A DNA stretch of 64,000 nucleotides, from the NCBI GenBank assembly GCA_905182795.1, contig CAJJCZ010000009.1, positions 60,119 to 124,118 of the forward strand, in the 5' to 3' direction. The position numbers were made by a program, and so were the translations under genes. Shown here piece by piece: positions 35,055 to 44,409 of this stretch. The notes below the pieces were generated by a model that had not been told where the DNA came from, ran no database searches, and saw only the letters and a list, made by a program, of their open reading frames with translations. This DNA is from an uncultured bacterium (GTDB lineage: Bacteria > Fidelibacterota > Marinisomatia > Marinisomatales > Marinisomataceae). How positions within the stretch are numbered: the stretch's first letter is position 1; each line of letters begins with the position of its first letter.

Positions 35055-36337
35055 TGAAGATTGGAATCATAACCATTGGAAATGAATTATTGAGCGGATT
35101 TACCATTGATCGTAATTCTGCTTGGATTGGACAAAAGTTGTTAGAGTCTGGTATGAAAGTACATGTAAGACAGACTATCCAAGACGATTTAGCTGATATC
35201 TACGAGACTCTTGAATCTATGTGGAAAGATTGGGAATGTGACTGTGTAATAGTCACAGGAGGCTTAGGTCCAACTGTTGATGATATTACTATTTCTGCTT
35301 TTCTAGAGTATTTTGATGACAAGCATGAATTTGATAAAGAATATTGGAGCATACTCAAAGAACGTTTTGAAAAGCTCAACTTTAAGATGCCAAACTTAAA
35401 TAAGAATCAAGCTTACAAATCAAAAAACGGTAAAATGATAACAAATCTAGTAGGAACAGCCAGAGGGTTGCACTACATAAAAGATCATTCATCACTTTTT
35501 AAAACTGTGAAAACTGCTTTAAAGGGTGGTCCTAAAAAAAGCCATTTTTTTGCATTACCAGGAGTTCCTCAAGAAATGAAATCTATGATGAAAAATTATG
35601 TTTTACCTATTCTTGAGAAAGACTTAGAGAATAAAGTGGTTTGCAAGTCGATAAGGACTACTGGAGTGCCAGAATCTATTCTTCAAGAAAAAATATCTGA
35701 TATTATAGATGCGAATAAAGATAAGTGTGATATTGCATTTTTACCGCATCGTATGCTTGGAGTTGATATTCGATTAACAACTCAAGATACAGACTTTCTG
35801 GATAGCTTGCTTAAGTCTATTGTTAAAAGAATTGATAAATATGTCTATGGGTTTGATTCTGATAAATTAGAAGAGGTTGTTGCAGATCTTTTAATCAAAA
35901 ATAATGCAACAATTGCTACAGCTGAATCTTGTACTGCAGGTTTATTAAGTGTTAGGCTTACAGATGTTCCTGGTAGCTCTGAATACTTTAATGGAGGTAT
36001 TGTGTGCTATAGCAATGAATTGAAACACGATTTAGTGAATGTTAAGCAAAATACCCTAGATCAATACGGAGCTGTGAGCGAAGAAACTGCCGGTGAATTA
36101 GCTGTTAATATTGCCAAGAATTTAAAGAGTGAAATAGGTGTAGGTATAACGGGAATAGCGGGTCCAGATGGCGGAACTGAAAAAAAACCAGTAGGATTAG
36201 TATTTGTTGGAATATCTTATAAAAATAATGTATATATTAGGAAGTATAATTTAACACCAAACCGTAATATCAATCGCGAATTAACAGTTATTTTATGCTT
36301 AAATGAGATAAGAAAAATTTTAAAAAATTCTAAATAA
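35054..36337 (+). CDS. cinA: CinA-family protein (NMN amidohydrolase / competence-damage protein)
   Basis: 427 residues. The N-terminal MoaB/MogA-like COG1058 domain has '[14 protein letters not shown]' (8-21) and '[13 protein letters not shown]' (about 71-83). The C-terminal deamidase domain has '[16 protein letters not shown]' (about 289-304) and '[12 protein letters not shown]'. The C-domain converts nicotinamide mononucleotide to nicotinic acid mononucleotide in relatives. The ATG at 35054 overlaps the pgpA stop. recA follows after 25 bases, a common pairing. Confidence 0.9.
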   Translation: MKIGIITIGNELLSGFTIDRNSAWIGQKLLESGMKVHVRQTIQDDLADIYETLESMWKDWECDCVIVTGGLGPTVDDITISAFLEYFDDKHEFDKEYWSILKERFEKLNFKMPNLNKNQAYKSKNGKMITNLVGTARGLHYIKDHSSLFKTVKTALKGGPKKSHFFALPGVPQEMKSMMKNYVLPILEKDLENKVVCKSIRTTGVPESILQEKISDIIDANKDKCDIAFLPHRMLGVDIRLTTQDTDFLDSLLKSIVKRIDKYVYGFDSDKLEEVVADLLIKNNATIATAESCTAGLLSVRLTDVPGSSEYFNGGIVCYSNELKHDLVNVKQNTLDQYGAVSEETAGELAVNIAKNLKSEIGVGITGIAGPDGGTEKKPVGLVFVGISYKNNVYIRKYNLTPNRNINRELTVILCLNEIRKILKNSK

Positions 36338-36362
36338 AAACAAATTTAAAAAGGGAAGAGTC

Positions 36363-37367
36363 ATGGCAACAAAAAAAGAAGCAGCAAATAAAACCAAAGT
36401 ATTAGATACGGTACAACAGGATATTAATAAGGCATATGGCGAAGGCTCAATCATGCGATTAGGCGGAACGGCTACCTTGGATGTTGAGGCTATTTCTACA
36501 GGATGTTTATCATTGGATATGGCTTTAGGTGTTGGTGGAGTTCCAAAGGGACGAATTGTAGAAGTTTTTGGACCAGAGTCTTCCGGAAAAACAACTTTAG
36601 CTTTACATATTATTGCTGAGTGTCAAAAAAATGGAGGTTCAGCTGCATTTATTGATGTAGAAAATGCTCTAGACCCTATATATGCAGAAAATCTAGGTTG
36701 CAAACCAGACGACTTATTAGTTTCTCAACCAGATACTGCGGAACAAGCATTAGATATTTTACAAAAATTACTTGAGACAGGTGCACTAGATGTAATTGTT
36801 ATTGATTCGGTTGCTGCACTAGTTCCTAGAAAAGAATTAGAAGGTCAAATTGGAGATCTTACTGTTGGGCTGCAAGCACGTTTAATGTCTCAAGCTTTAC
36901 GTAAGCTATCTGGACCTATTAACAAGTCAAGAACATGTGTTGTTTTTATTAATCAAATTAGAGAAAAAATTGGAGTAATGTTTGGTAGTCCTGAAACTAC
37001 TCCAGGTGGAAGAGCTTTAAAGTTTTATGCATCAGTTAGATTAGACATTCGTAGAATTGCCGCTATTAAAGAAGGTACAGATATGACTGGAAATAGAACA
37101 AGGGTGAAAGTTGTAAAAAATAAAGTTGCTCCACCATTCAAAATGACTGAATTTGACATTATGTATGGTAAAGGTATATCATATGAAGGTGACTTGCTTG
37201 ATCTCGCACTACAAGGTGGTATAGTAGATAAAATGGGCTCCTGGTTCTCTTATAAGGGTACTAAAATAGCTCAAGGAAGAGAAAAAGTAAAAATACTTCT
37301 AGAATCAGATGATAAACTAGTCAAAAACGTACTTTCTGATGTGAAAAACTATCTAGGGCTAGCTTAA
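36363..37367 (+). CDS. recA: Recombinase RecA
   Basis: Strand-exchange recombinase and SOS co-protease. 334 residues, complete. Walker A 'GPESSGKTT' (about 72-80), '[12 protein letters not shown]' (about 145-156), L1 '[22 protein letters not shown]' region, L2 '[19 protein letters not shown]' region, and '[14 protein letters not shown]' are present. In the segment usually written DAEHALD the sequence is 'DVENALDP'; the catalytic Glu is kept but the neighbouring His is Asn. GGGAAGAG precedes the ATG. Confidence 0.97.
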   Translation: MATKKEAANKTKVLDTVQQDINKAYGEGSIMRLGGTATLDVEAISTGCLSLDMALGVGGVPKGRIVEVFGPESSGKTTLALHIIAECQKNGGSAAFIDVENALDPIYAENLGCKPDDLLVSQPDTAEQALDILQKLLETGALDVIVIDSVAALVPRKELEGQIGDLTVGLQARLMSQALRKLSGPINKSRTCVVFINQIREKIGVMFGSPETTPGGRALKFYASVRLDIRRIAAIKEGTDMTGNRTRVKVVKNKVAPPFKMTEFDIMYGKGISYEGDLLDLALQGGIVDKMGSWFSYKGTKIAQGREKVKILLESDDKLVKNVLSDVKNYLGLA

Positions 37368-37384
37368 GCTCTACTTAGACACTA

Positions 37385-38566
37385 GTGGTTAAAAGTTTAA
37401 ACATAGGGGATCGAATCGAAGTTGAGATTGGTCCTATTGCTCATGGGGGTCATTTCATATCCCGCCATAATGGTCAAGTTGTCTTTGTTCGACATGGTAT
37501 TACAGGTGAAAAAGCTATTGTAGAGATTACATCTGTATCATCAAAATTAGCTCACGGAGATGCCGTAGAAATTTTAGAAAAATCAACCGAAAGAATAGAG
37601 CCTGCTTGCAAGTATGCTATTCCAGGTGGATGTGGAGGTTGTGACTTTCAACATATCGCTTTATCTGCTCAACAAAAAATGAAGTTAGATGTCGTTAAAG
37701 ACCAGTTTTTACGTATTGGGAAAATAGAAGTTGATCCTGAAATGATTATAGTTGAGCCTAAAGATGGCTTGCATTGGCGAACTCGTTTTGATTTTGCAGT
37801 TTCTGATAATGGCCATGTCGGTTTATATGCCTCAAAAACAAAAAAAATTATTGAAATTGATGAATGTCTAATCGGTCTTAAGGAGATTAATACTCCTGAA
37901 GTATTTAACAAAAAATGGAATGGAGATGATCGCGTTAGAGTTGCTGTATCTAGTTCAGGTCAAAAGAATATATCCAGAGGAAAATTTACTATTTCAGGTC
38001 CATCAAAACTTCGCGAAGTAATTGGCGAGAATACTTATAACATTTCTTCACATTCATTCTGGCAAAGTCATATACGTGCACCAAAAACATTAACAGACTT
38101 ATCCTTAGATTTTATGAATTTAAAACCCGGAGACATTGTTTGTGATTTGTATGGCGGCGTTGGATTGTTTACTATGCCAATTGCAGAAAAAATTGGAAAT
38201 CATGGACATGTTCATTTGATTGAACTAAGTAATCAGGCTACTAGAGATGCATCAAAGATATTTAAAGGATATAATAATGTTTCGATTCACAAAGGTTCTG
38301 TGGATAAAAAATTACGTTATATTCAGGACATTGATGTTATTTTGCTAGATCCGCCTAGGACTGGAGCTGGTAAGATAGCTATAGACCAAATTTCCTCTAA
38401 AAAGCCTAGAACTATCGTTTATATTTCATGTGATCCAGCATCACTTGCTAGGGATAGTAGGTTTTTAGAAGATTCTGGATATTCTTTAGATAAGATTACT
38501 GCTGTTGATTTATTTCCAATGACACATCATATCGAATGTGTTGTAAAGTTTGTACTTAAAAACTAA
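37385..38566 (+). CDS. TrmA/RumA-family RNA 5-methyluridine methyltransferase
   Basis: SAM-dependent enzyme forming m5U in rRNA or tRNA. 393 residues from GTG. An N-terminal TRAM domain (about 1-60) is followed by the [4Fe-4S] cysteines in 'CKYAIPGGCGGCDFQH' (about 77-92). The SAM motif 'VCDLYGGVGLFTMPIA' (about 252-267), 'LLDPPRTGAGK' and the catalytic Cys in 'YISCDPASLARD' (about 345-356) follow. Whether the target is rRNA (RlmD/RlmC type) or tRNA is undetermined. The stop abuts that of a convergent transporter gene. Confidence 0.9.
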   Translation: MVKSLNIGDRIEVEIGPIAHGGHFISRHNGQVVFVRHGITGEKAIVEITSVSSKLAHGDAVEILEKSTERIEPACKYAIPGGCGGCDFQHIALSAQQKMKLDVVKDQFLRIGKIEVDPEMIIVEPKDGLHWRTRFDFAVSDNGHVGLYASKTKKIIEIDECLIGLKEINTPEVFNKKWNGDDRVRVAVSSSGQKNISRGKFTISGPSKLREVIGENTYNISSHSFWQSHIRAPKTLTDLSLDFMNLKPGDIVCDLYGGVGLFTMPIAEKIGNHGHVHLIELSNQATRDASKIFKGYNNVSIHKGSVDKKLRYIQDIDVILLDPPRTGAGKIAIDQISSKKPRTIVYISCDPASLARDSRFLEDSGYSLDKITAVDLFPMTHHIECVVKFVLKN

Positions 38567-40138
38567 CTAGTACTTTTCAAAATAATCGCTAGATAAATCT
38601 TTTAGCTTATTACTTAATAGTATGATAGCAAGTAAGTTTGGAAAAGTCATGAATGCTAGAGCTGCATCTCCAAATATCCATACCTGTTCTAAGGTTAGCA
38701 TTGATCCTACAAAAACCATAAATACATAACAGTATCTATAAATAGAAATCGCACCAGTTCCAAATAAATATTCTGTAGCTCTTTCTCCATAAAAAGACCA
38801 ACTAATAGCAGTTGATAAAGCAAACAATACCACAGCCATTGTTACAATTTCAGCTCCATAAGGTATTCCGAGATCAAAGGCATGGCTTGTTAAAAGAACT
38901 CCCGCTTTTAAGTCTGTTATAGATGGATCAATTCTTTGGCTATAGAATTCAGTTAAATGCCATGAATTAGTTACCATTATAACAAGCCCTGTTAATGTAC
39001 AGATAATAATAGTATCAATATATGGTTCTAGAAGAGCAACAACGCCTTCTCTTACAGCATATGGTGTCTTCGCTGTTGAATGTGCGATAGCAGCAGATCC
39101 TTGTCCAGATTCACTTGAAAATAATCCTCTTTTCACACCCATCATCATTGTATTTAAGAAAGCAATGAACGCACCGGCTGCTACTCCAATGGCAGGCTCC
39201 TTAATAGAAGGAGGGTTAAATGCCATTGTAAAAATAGTATTAAAAGATTCGCTAACATGTTCATAGTTAGATATAATTATAAAGAGAGCACAGAATACAT
39301 AAATTGTAGCCATAATTGGCACTAAATAACTTGTTACATTACCAATACGTTTAATTCCACCAAGAATAACAGCTCCAACGATAGCAGCACATGATAGACC
39401 TATGATAACATGCATTAAAGAAATATTTGATTCACTACCAAGTAAGGTGATTGAACTTGTAGCCATAATAGCATTATCAGATCCAGTAATCGTTTCTATC
39501 TGAGCATATAATTGTTGTGTTAAAGTGTTAGATTGAATTGCATTTCCAGTAAAGAATGAGCAGATAATAGTGAAACAAGCAAACGTAGCAGCTAACCATC
39601 TCCATTTAGGCCCTAAGCCATTTTCGATAGTATACATAGGTCCACCAGCAGTATTTCCAAGAGAGTCAGTTTCTCTATATTCTAACGCAAGAGTACATTC
39701 TGCATATTTTAGCGCTGTTCCAAAAAAAGCAGTAATCCACATCCAGAATAATGCTCCTGGACCACCATAATAAATAGCAATAGCAACTCCTGCAATATTT
39801 CCAATACCGACTGTTGCTGCCAATGCAGTTGATAGTGCTTTAAAGTGATTTAAATCACCTTCATCTTCAACGTGATCGTAATCTCCTCGCGTTACTCGAA
39901 TTCCATGTAAAACTCTTCTTAGCTGAGGAAAACCTAATTTAAATGTCATATAAATACCTGTTCCAAGCAATGCAACGACCATAAATGGAATACTGCTTAT
40001 AGGATAGTCTGCTTTAAAATTATCTGGTAGTAAATTTCCAGGAAAAGACCATGCTGAATCATAAAAATGAACTCCTTGAGTTACAAGTAGTATACCTATA
40101 ATACTAAATATGATTGCGGAAAGTTTAATTTTTGACAT
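38567..40138 (-). CDS. Sodium:alanine/glycine symporter (AGCS family)
   Basis: 523-residue inner-membrane transporter with about eleven helices. The AGCS signatures 'GTGIYMTFKLGFPQLR', 'ATVGIGNIAGVAIAIYYGGPGALFWMW' region (about 112-138) and 'MGVKRGLFSSESGQGSAAIAHS' region (about 327-348) are present. Substrate is expected to be alanine or glycine with sodium. The first 50 residues add an extra hydrophobic segment before the family core. Tail-to-tail with the methyltransferase with zero spacing. Confidence 0.9.
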   Translation of the reverse strand: MSKIKLSAIIFSIIGILLVTQGVHFYDSAWSFPGNLLPDNFKADYPISSIPFMVVALLGTGIYMTFKLGFPQLRRVLHGIRVTRGDYDHVEDEGDLNHFKALSTALAATVGIGNIAGVAIAIYYGGPGALFWMWITAFFGTALKYAECTLALEYRETDSLGNTAGGPMYTIENGLGPKWRWLAATFACFTIICSFFTGNAIQSNTLTQQLYAQIETITGSDNAIMATSSITLLGSESNISLMHVIIGLSCAAIVGAVILGGIKRIGNVTSYLVPIMATIYVFCALFIIISNYEHVSESFNTIFTMAFNPPSIKEPAIGVAAGAFIAFLNTMMMGVKRGLFSSESGQGSAAIAHSTAKTPYAVREGVVALLEPYIDTIIICTLTGLVIMVTNSWHLTEFYSQRIDPSITDLKAGVLLTSHAFDLGIPYGAEIVTMAVVLFALSTAISWSFYGERATEYLFGTGAISIYRYCYVFMVFVGSMLTLEQVWIFGDAALAFMTFPNLLAIILLSNKLKDLSSDYFEKY

Positions 40139-40199
40139 GCATGAATATTAAAAATTTTTTTTAAAAGTAAACATGAATTTTATTATTAATTTACTTTTC

Positions 40200-40754
40200 A
40201 TGTTAATTGCAGGAGTAGATGAAGTAGGTAGAGGTGCGCTGGCTGGTCCAGTGGTAGCAGCAGCAGTTATATTAGATAATGATATAGACGGCTTAAATGA
40301 CTCTAAAAAATTAACAGAAAAGAAACGTAATACACTTTTTCAAATTATTAATGATACAGCATTATCTATTGCTGTAGGCATTAAATGGAATGACTATATA
40401 GATGATGTTAATATAAAAGTCGCATCAGAGCATGCAATGATTGATGCAATTAATAGCTTAAGTCTTCAACCAGATAAGGTTATGGTAGACGGATTTCCTT
40501 TAGATATACCAATCGAAAATGAAGGTATTATAAAAGGAGATCAAAAAATTAGATCAATTATGGCAGCTTCTATTATCGCAAAAGTTACTAGAGATGAAAT
40601 TATGCGTTCATTTCACTATATTTATCCTATGTATGGTTTTAATAAAAATAAAGGATATGGAACTAAGCAACATTACGATGCTCTTAAAGAATATTCTTAC
40701 GTATCAATTCACAGGGAAACATTTAAGCCTATATCTGGTATGATAAGTAGATGA
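40200..40754 (+). CDS. rnhB: Ribonuclease HII
   Basis: Removes RNA from RNA-DNA hybrids and misinserted ribonucleotides. Catalytic acids are in 'AGVDEVGRGALAGP' (D, E), 'NDSKKLTEKKR', 'DGFP' and 'ASIIAKVTRDEIM'. The frame also has an ATG at 40173, adding nine hydrophobic residues. 'MLIAGVDEVGRG' is the usual family start, so 40200 is preferred, giving 184 residues; neither start has a clear ribosome binding site. The stop overlaps lepB (ATGA). Confidence 0.9.
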   Translation: MLIAGVDEVGRGALAGPVVAAAVILDNDIDGLNDSKKLTEKKRNTLFQIINDTALSIAVGIKWNDYIDDVNIKVASEHAMIDAINSLSLQPDKVMVDGFPLDIPIENEGIIKGDQKIRSIMAASIIAKVTRDEIMRSFHYIYPMYGFNKNKGYGTKQHYDALKEYSYVSIHRETFKPISGMISR

Positions 40755-41749
40755 AGAAAATTATATCAGAAATAAAATCATTATTAGCGCTTATCCTGAT
40801 TGTGCTCTTTCTTAAGGAAACAGTTGTGGAGCTCTATATAGTTCCAACTACTAGTATGGAAAGAAATATCTTAAAAGGAGATATGTTAGTAGGAAGTCGT
40901 TTCGCTTATGGTATGAAATTGCCACAAAAAATTTGGGTACCATTTACAGCTATTAGCATCCCAACTTTTTTACCTGACTATCGATTTCCAGCATTTAAAA
41001 AGGTAGAAAGAGGAGACGTAGTTGTTTTTGAATATCCAAGAGATATTGTTTATAAATATGTAAAACGATGTATAGGTATTGCTGGCGATAGAATTAGAAT
41101 AGAAGATAGAAAAGTTTATGTTAATGGGGCTATAAGTGAACTTCCTGATGGAGGTCAATTTCTATCAAGCTCCTATTCAGAGAAAGATATTATAGATCAA
41201 GATATTTTCTTAGGTGCTAAGGGTGATAATTCTGGTGTTAGTGGTAACAAGGATCAATATCCTGAAATCATTATTCCTAAAAAGGGAGATTCTTTCCTTT
41301 TAGATGAATCTATGGATTGGCAATTGGTCATACCTATTTTATTGTATGAGGGTAATAAGGTAGAATTGATTTACAAAGAAACAAAATTTGCTTTCACAAA
41401 TGAGAGCCCTAGAGATATTTTTAGAAGAACGGGTGATAGGTCCATTTTTAAAGCTTATGTTCCTACGGATGGAGCAACTTTGATTAATCCATGGTCTCCT
41501 ATGTTCAAGAAAGAATACATTCAACATCTTTACATAAACGGAACATCGATAACAGACATAGATTCATACGAAGTTCAACAGGACTACTTTTGGATGATGG
41601 GAGATAATCGAGACAATAGTGAGGACTCTAGATACTGGGGATTTGTACCAGAGAGTCATATATTAGGTCAACCAGTTATTACGTGGTTTTCAATTAATCT
41701 TGATAGTTATGCTCCAAGAATTTCACGTATTGGAAAAATTCCTAATTAG
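40751..41749 (+). CDS. lepB: Signal peptidase I with long insertion
   Basis: Cleaves signal peptides at the outer face of the inner membrane. 332 residues. One N-terminal membrane helix (about 10-28) precedes the catalytic Ser in 'PTTSMERNILKGD' (about 32-44) and the catalytic Lys in 'YKYVKRCIGIAGD' (about 102-114). The closing 'MMGDNRDNSEDSRYWGFVP' motif lies at about 281-299. About 150 residues separate the Lys and closing motifs, longer than in E. coli-type compact cores; similar insertions occur in Bacteroidetes-type enzymes. Confidence 0.92.
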   Translation: MKKIISEIKSLLALILIVLFLKETVVELYIVPTTSMERNILKGDMLVGSRFAYGMKLPQKIWVPFTAISIPTFLPDYRFPAFKKVERGDVVVFEYPRDIVYKYVKRCIGIAGDRIRIEDRKVYVNGAISELPDGGQFLSSSYSEKDIIDQDIFLGAKGDNSGVSGNKDQYPEIIIPKKGDSFLLDESMDWQLVIPILLYEGNKVELIYKETKFAFTNESPRDIFRRTGDRSIFKAYVPTDGATLINPWSPMFKKEYIQHLYINGTSITDIDSYEVQQDYFWMMGDNRDNSEDSRYWGFVPESHILGQPVITWFSINLDSYAPRISRIGKIPN

Positions 41750-41823
41750 AAAAAAAAAGTTTTCATATTGGGTTTTCATTGATTAGTTTCGGTGGACTTA
41801 AAAAAACAACTGAGGTATTATAA

Positions 41824-42321
41824 ATGTTAACTAGTACAGAAAAGATTCTTAGCGTTGTAGCTTTAGCCCTTACCGTTGCGGTAGGTTTTTCATTATTACA
41901 ATATAATTCTGCAATGGATGAAATGACTCAATTAAGACAAGAGCAAGTTGAGCATGTAGATATGGTAAATCAAGAATTTAAGCAGAGAGTAAAAGCCGTT
42001 GAGCTTGAAAATATTGGCCAAGGAAAAGAAATTAAAAGAGGTCAAGATAGAATCACTGCTAACACAAAATTAATTTATACTAAAGCTGACTCTCTTGGCA
42101 GCTTAATTGACGATCTAGCTTATGAAATTAAAAGAGTTGATCGTGACTTGACTAAGAAAATTAAAAATGTTCAACGTGACTTAGAAGGATTAGAAGACAA
42201 TTTTGATTCTGAAAAACGTAGAACAAGAAGAGCTCTTTCAGATATCAAGAAACAGCTTAAGAAATTAGATGCAGCAGTATTCCCGCCAGAAGAAGAAGTT
42301 GAAGGCGATAAGAAGAAATAA
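41824..42321 (+). CDS. Membrane-anchored coiled-coil protein, unknown function
   Basis: 165 residues. One N-terminal membrane anchor (about 8-25, 'LSVVALALTVAVGFSLL') is followed by about 120 residues of charged heptad-like helix ('LDDLAYEIKRVDRDLTKKI' style) and an acidic/Lys-rich tail. Coiled-coil topology suggests a structural or tethering role outside the cytoplasm. I do not recognise the family. GAGGT precedes the ATG; a terminator follows. Confidence 0.65.
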   Translation: MLTSTEKILSVVALALTVAVGFSLLQYNSAMDEMTQLRQEQVEHVDMVNQEFKQRVKAVELENIGQGKEIKRGQDRITANTKLIYTKADSLGSLIDDLAYEIKRVDRDLTKKIKNVQRDLEGLEDNFDSEKRRTRRALSDIKKQLKKLDAAVFPPEEEVEGDKKK

Positions 42322-42341
42322 CGTTTAATTTGATCATGATT

Positions 42342-42374
42342 TAAAAAAAGGGCTTTTTATAAGCCCTTTTTTTT
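42342..42374. terminator. Bidirectional intrinsic terminator
   Basis: The inverted repeat AAAAAAAGGGCTT/AAGCCCTTTTTTT around a TTTAT loop ends with a T-run on both strands. It separates the coiled-coil gene from the convergent tRNA-Leu(CAA) and can stop transcription from both sides. Confidence 0.9.
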
Positions 42375-42375
42375 G

Positions 42376-42459
42376 TACCGAGAGTCGGGCTCGAACCGAC
42401 ACGAGGAAACCCTCACCGGATTTTGAATCCGGCGCGTCTACCAATTCCGCCATCCCGGC
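42376..42459 (-). tRNA. tRNA-Leu (CAA)
   Basis: On the minus strand: acceptor stem GCCGGGA with TCTCGGT (two wobble pairs), anticodon stem-loop CCGGA-TTCAAAA-TCCGG giving CAA, long variable arm, T loop TTCGAGC, discriminator A. The third leucine tRNA in the window. Confidence 0.94.
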
Positions 42460-42466
42460 AAAAATG

Positions 42467-42501
42467 TTGACAAATTTCACGTAAATTATGTAGCTTGTCA
42501 A
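42467..42501. promoter_or_regulatory. Facing TTGACA boxes between divergent genes
   Basis: TTGACA at 42467-42472 and its reverse complement TGTCAA at 42496-42501 bracket a 23-base AT-rich spacer between tRNA-Leu(CAA) on the minus strand and the acyl-CoA synthetase on the plus strand. Each could be a -35 box for its own gene, giving overlapping divergent promoters. The -10 matches are poor on both strands. Confidence 0.35.
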
Positions 42502-42530
42502 TAGTAGAGTATTTAACGAAGGAGAAAAAA

Positions 42531-44402
42531 GTGTCATTTAAAACCGTACCAGGAATGTTTCAACATTTAGTAGAAGAAAGACCAAACCTTAAAACCTTTT
42601 TTACGAAAGGTGCAAATGGATGGGAAGGCATTGAGTTAATAGATTTACAAAAATTAGTTGAAGATTTTGCAAATGGATTAAAAAATTTAGGTATTAATCA
42701 GCATGAGAAAGTAGCAATTGTCGGAGCAAATTCTCGTCAATGGGCTATTTCAGACTATGCAATTGCACATATTAGAGCTGTTTCTGTTCCAGTTTATCCA
42801 ACACTTATTCCAGCTCAGTCTAGATATGTGGTAGATCATTCAGAAAGTAAAGTTGCAATAGTACAAGATGCTATTCAACTCGATAAGGTTTATCCTTTGA
42901 TAAATGATGCAAATTCAAATTTAAATACTATTATAGTTATGGATGATAATTATGATGGTACCAAAGAAAATGTTGTAAAATTTTCTGAAGTCTTTAAGAT
43001 GAAAGATGAAGTACATGATATCCGCGAGCTTTCAAAAACAGTAGTAGAGGATGATTTATTAACACTTATTTACACTAGTGGTACTACAGGAAATCCTAAA
43101 GGTGTTATGTTGAGTCATGCAAATATTTGCAATAATCTTCTTTCAATTGATAGTATTATTAAAGCAGCAATGGAACTTAATCCTGAATTAAAGCCAGCTG
43201 ATGGTATAGAAAGATTTGTTTCATTCCTACCAATAAGTCATAGTTTTGAAAGAGTAGGTGGTCATTATTCTATTTTCAGTCAAGGTACTCAGATTTATTA
43301 CGCAGAAATGAATTTTACTCCTGAAATATTATTTGAAAATATAAGAGAAGTTCAACCAACATTTTTAACAGCTGTTCCGAGAATTTTTGAAAAAATACAT
43401 GGAAAAATAATGGACAGTGTATCAGGGATGACAGGTGTTAAAAAAACACTTGCTGAGTGGTCTATTGCAGTTGGAATGCAAACGGTACCATATCGTCAAA
43501 CAAGTAAAAAACTTCCATTCATATTAGGCTTAAAGTATAGCATCGCTGATAAATTAGTTTTAAATAAGTTTAGAGCTGCCTTAGGTGGTAAGGTAAGAGC
43601 TTGTTCATCTGGTGGATCAGCACTATCAAAAGAAGTTGGATCTTTTTTCTGTGGAATTGGAATCTCAATTATTGAGGGTTATGGTTTAACAGAAACAAGT
43701 CCTGTGATGACGATTGGACATCCTGATTTCTTTAAATTTGGTACAGTAGGTAAAGCTATTGCTGGTGTTGAAGTGAAAATTGCTGAGGATGGCGAAATTT
43801 TATGTAGAGGTCATTGTGTTATGCAGGGATATTACAAGAATGAAGAGGCAACCAATGAAGCTATTGTTGATGGTTGGTTCCATTCTGGAGATATCGGTAA
43901 ATTTGATGAAGATGGTCTTTTACGAATTACTGACAGAAAGAAAAGCTTAATCGTTACTTCTGGAGGTAAAAATGTTGCACCTCAACCTATGGAAGTTTCA
44001 TTGACATCCAGCAAGTATATTGAGCAGTGTAATGTCGTAGGAGATGACAGAAACTTTATTTCAGCTCTCATAGTCCCAAATAAAGAAAATCTAATGAGTT
44101 GGGCAGAAGATAAAGGGTTAGCATCTTTGGATTATAAAAGTCTATGTGCGCACCCTGATGCTTATGATATGATTGATATAATCGTCAAGCAAGTAATGAC
44201 AAACTTTTCACGATATGAGTCAATTCGCAAGTTTGTTCTTATACACGAAGAATGGACAGTCGATTCCGGTGAATTGACACCTAAAATGTCTATAAAGCGT
44301 AAAGTTGTTACAACGAAACATAAAGATGAGATTGAAGAGATGTACAATCCTAAGAATGCACCAATGAAATCATCTGATGACAGTGGTCATTTAGGCGGAT
44401 AA
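42531..44402 (+). CDS. Long-chain acyl-CoA synthetase (AMP-forming)
   Basis: Activates fatty acids to acyl-CoA through an acyl-adenylate. 623 residues from GTG 42531, chosen because AAGGAG lies 6 bases upstream; the open frame extends to 42495. The AMP-binding P-loop 'LIYTSGTTGNPKGVML' is near 181-196. 'EGYGLTETSPV' (about 387-397), 'GWFHSGDIGKFDEDGLLRITDRKKS' region and 'TSGGKNVAPQPME' follow as in FadD/FAA-type enzymes. Long insertion pattern and length fit the long-chain branch. Confidence 0.9.
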   Translation: MSFKTVPGMFQHLVEERPNLKTFFTKGANGWEGIELIDLQKLVEDFANGLKNLGINQHEKVAIVGANSRQWAISDYAIAHIRAVSVPVYPTLIPAQSRYVVDHSESKVAIVQDAIQLDKVYPLINDANSNLNTIIVMDDNYDGTKENVVKFSEVFKMKDEVHDIRELSKTVVEDDLLTLIYTSGTTGNPKGVMLSHANICNNLLSIDSIIKAAMELNPELKPADGIERFVSFLPISHSFERVGGHYSIFSQGTQIYYAEMNFTPEILFENIREVQPTFLTAVPRIFEKIHGKIMDSVSGMTGVKKTLAEWSIAVGMQTVPYRQTSKKLPFILGLKYSIADKLVLNKFRAALGGKVRACSSGGSALSKEVGSFFCGIGISIIEGYGLTETSPVMTIGHPDFFKFGTVGKAIAGVEVKIAEDGEILCRGHCVMQGYYKNEEATNEAIVDGWFHSGDIGKFDEDGLLRITDRKKSLIVTSGGKNVAPQPMEVSLTSSKYIEQCNVVGDDRNFISALIVPNKENLMSWAEDKGLASLDYKSLCAHPDAYDMIDIIVKQVMTNFSRYESIRKFVLIHEEWTVDSGELTPKMSIKRKVVTTKHKDEIEEMYNPKNAPMKSSDDSGHLGG

Positions 44403-44409
44403 TCGTCGG

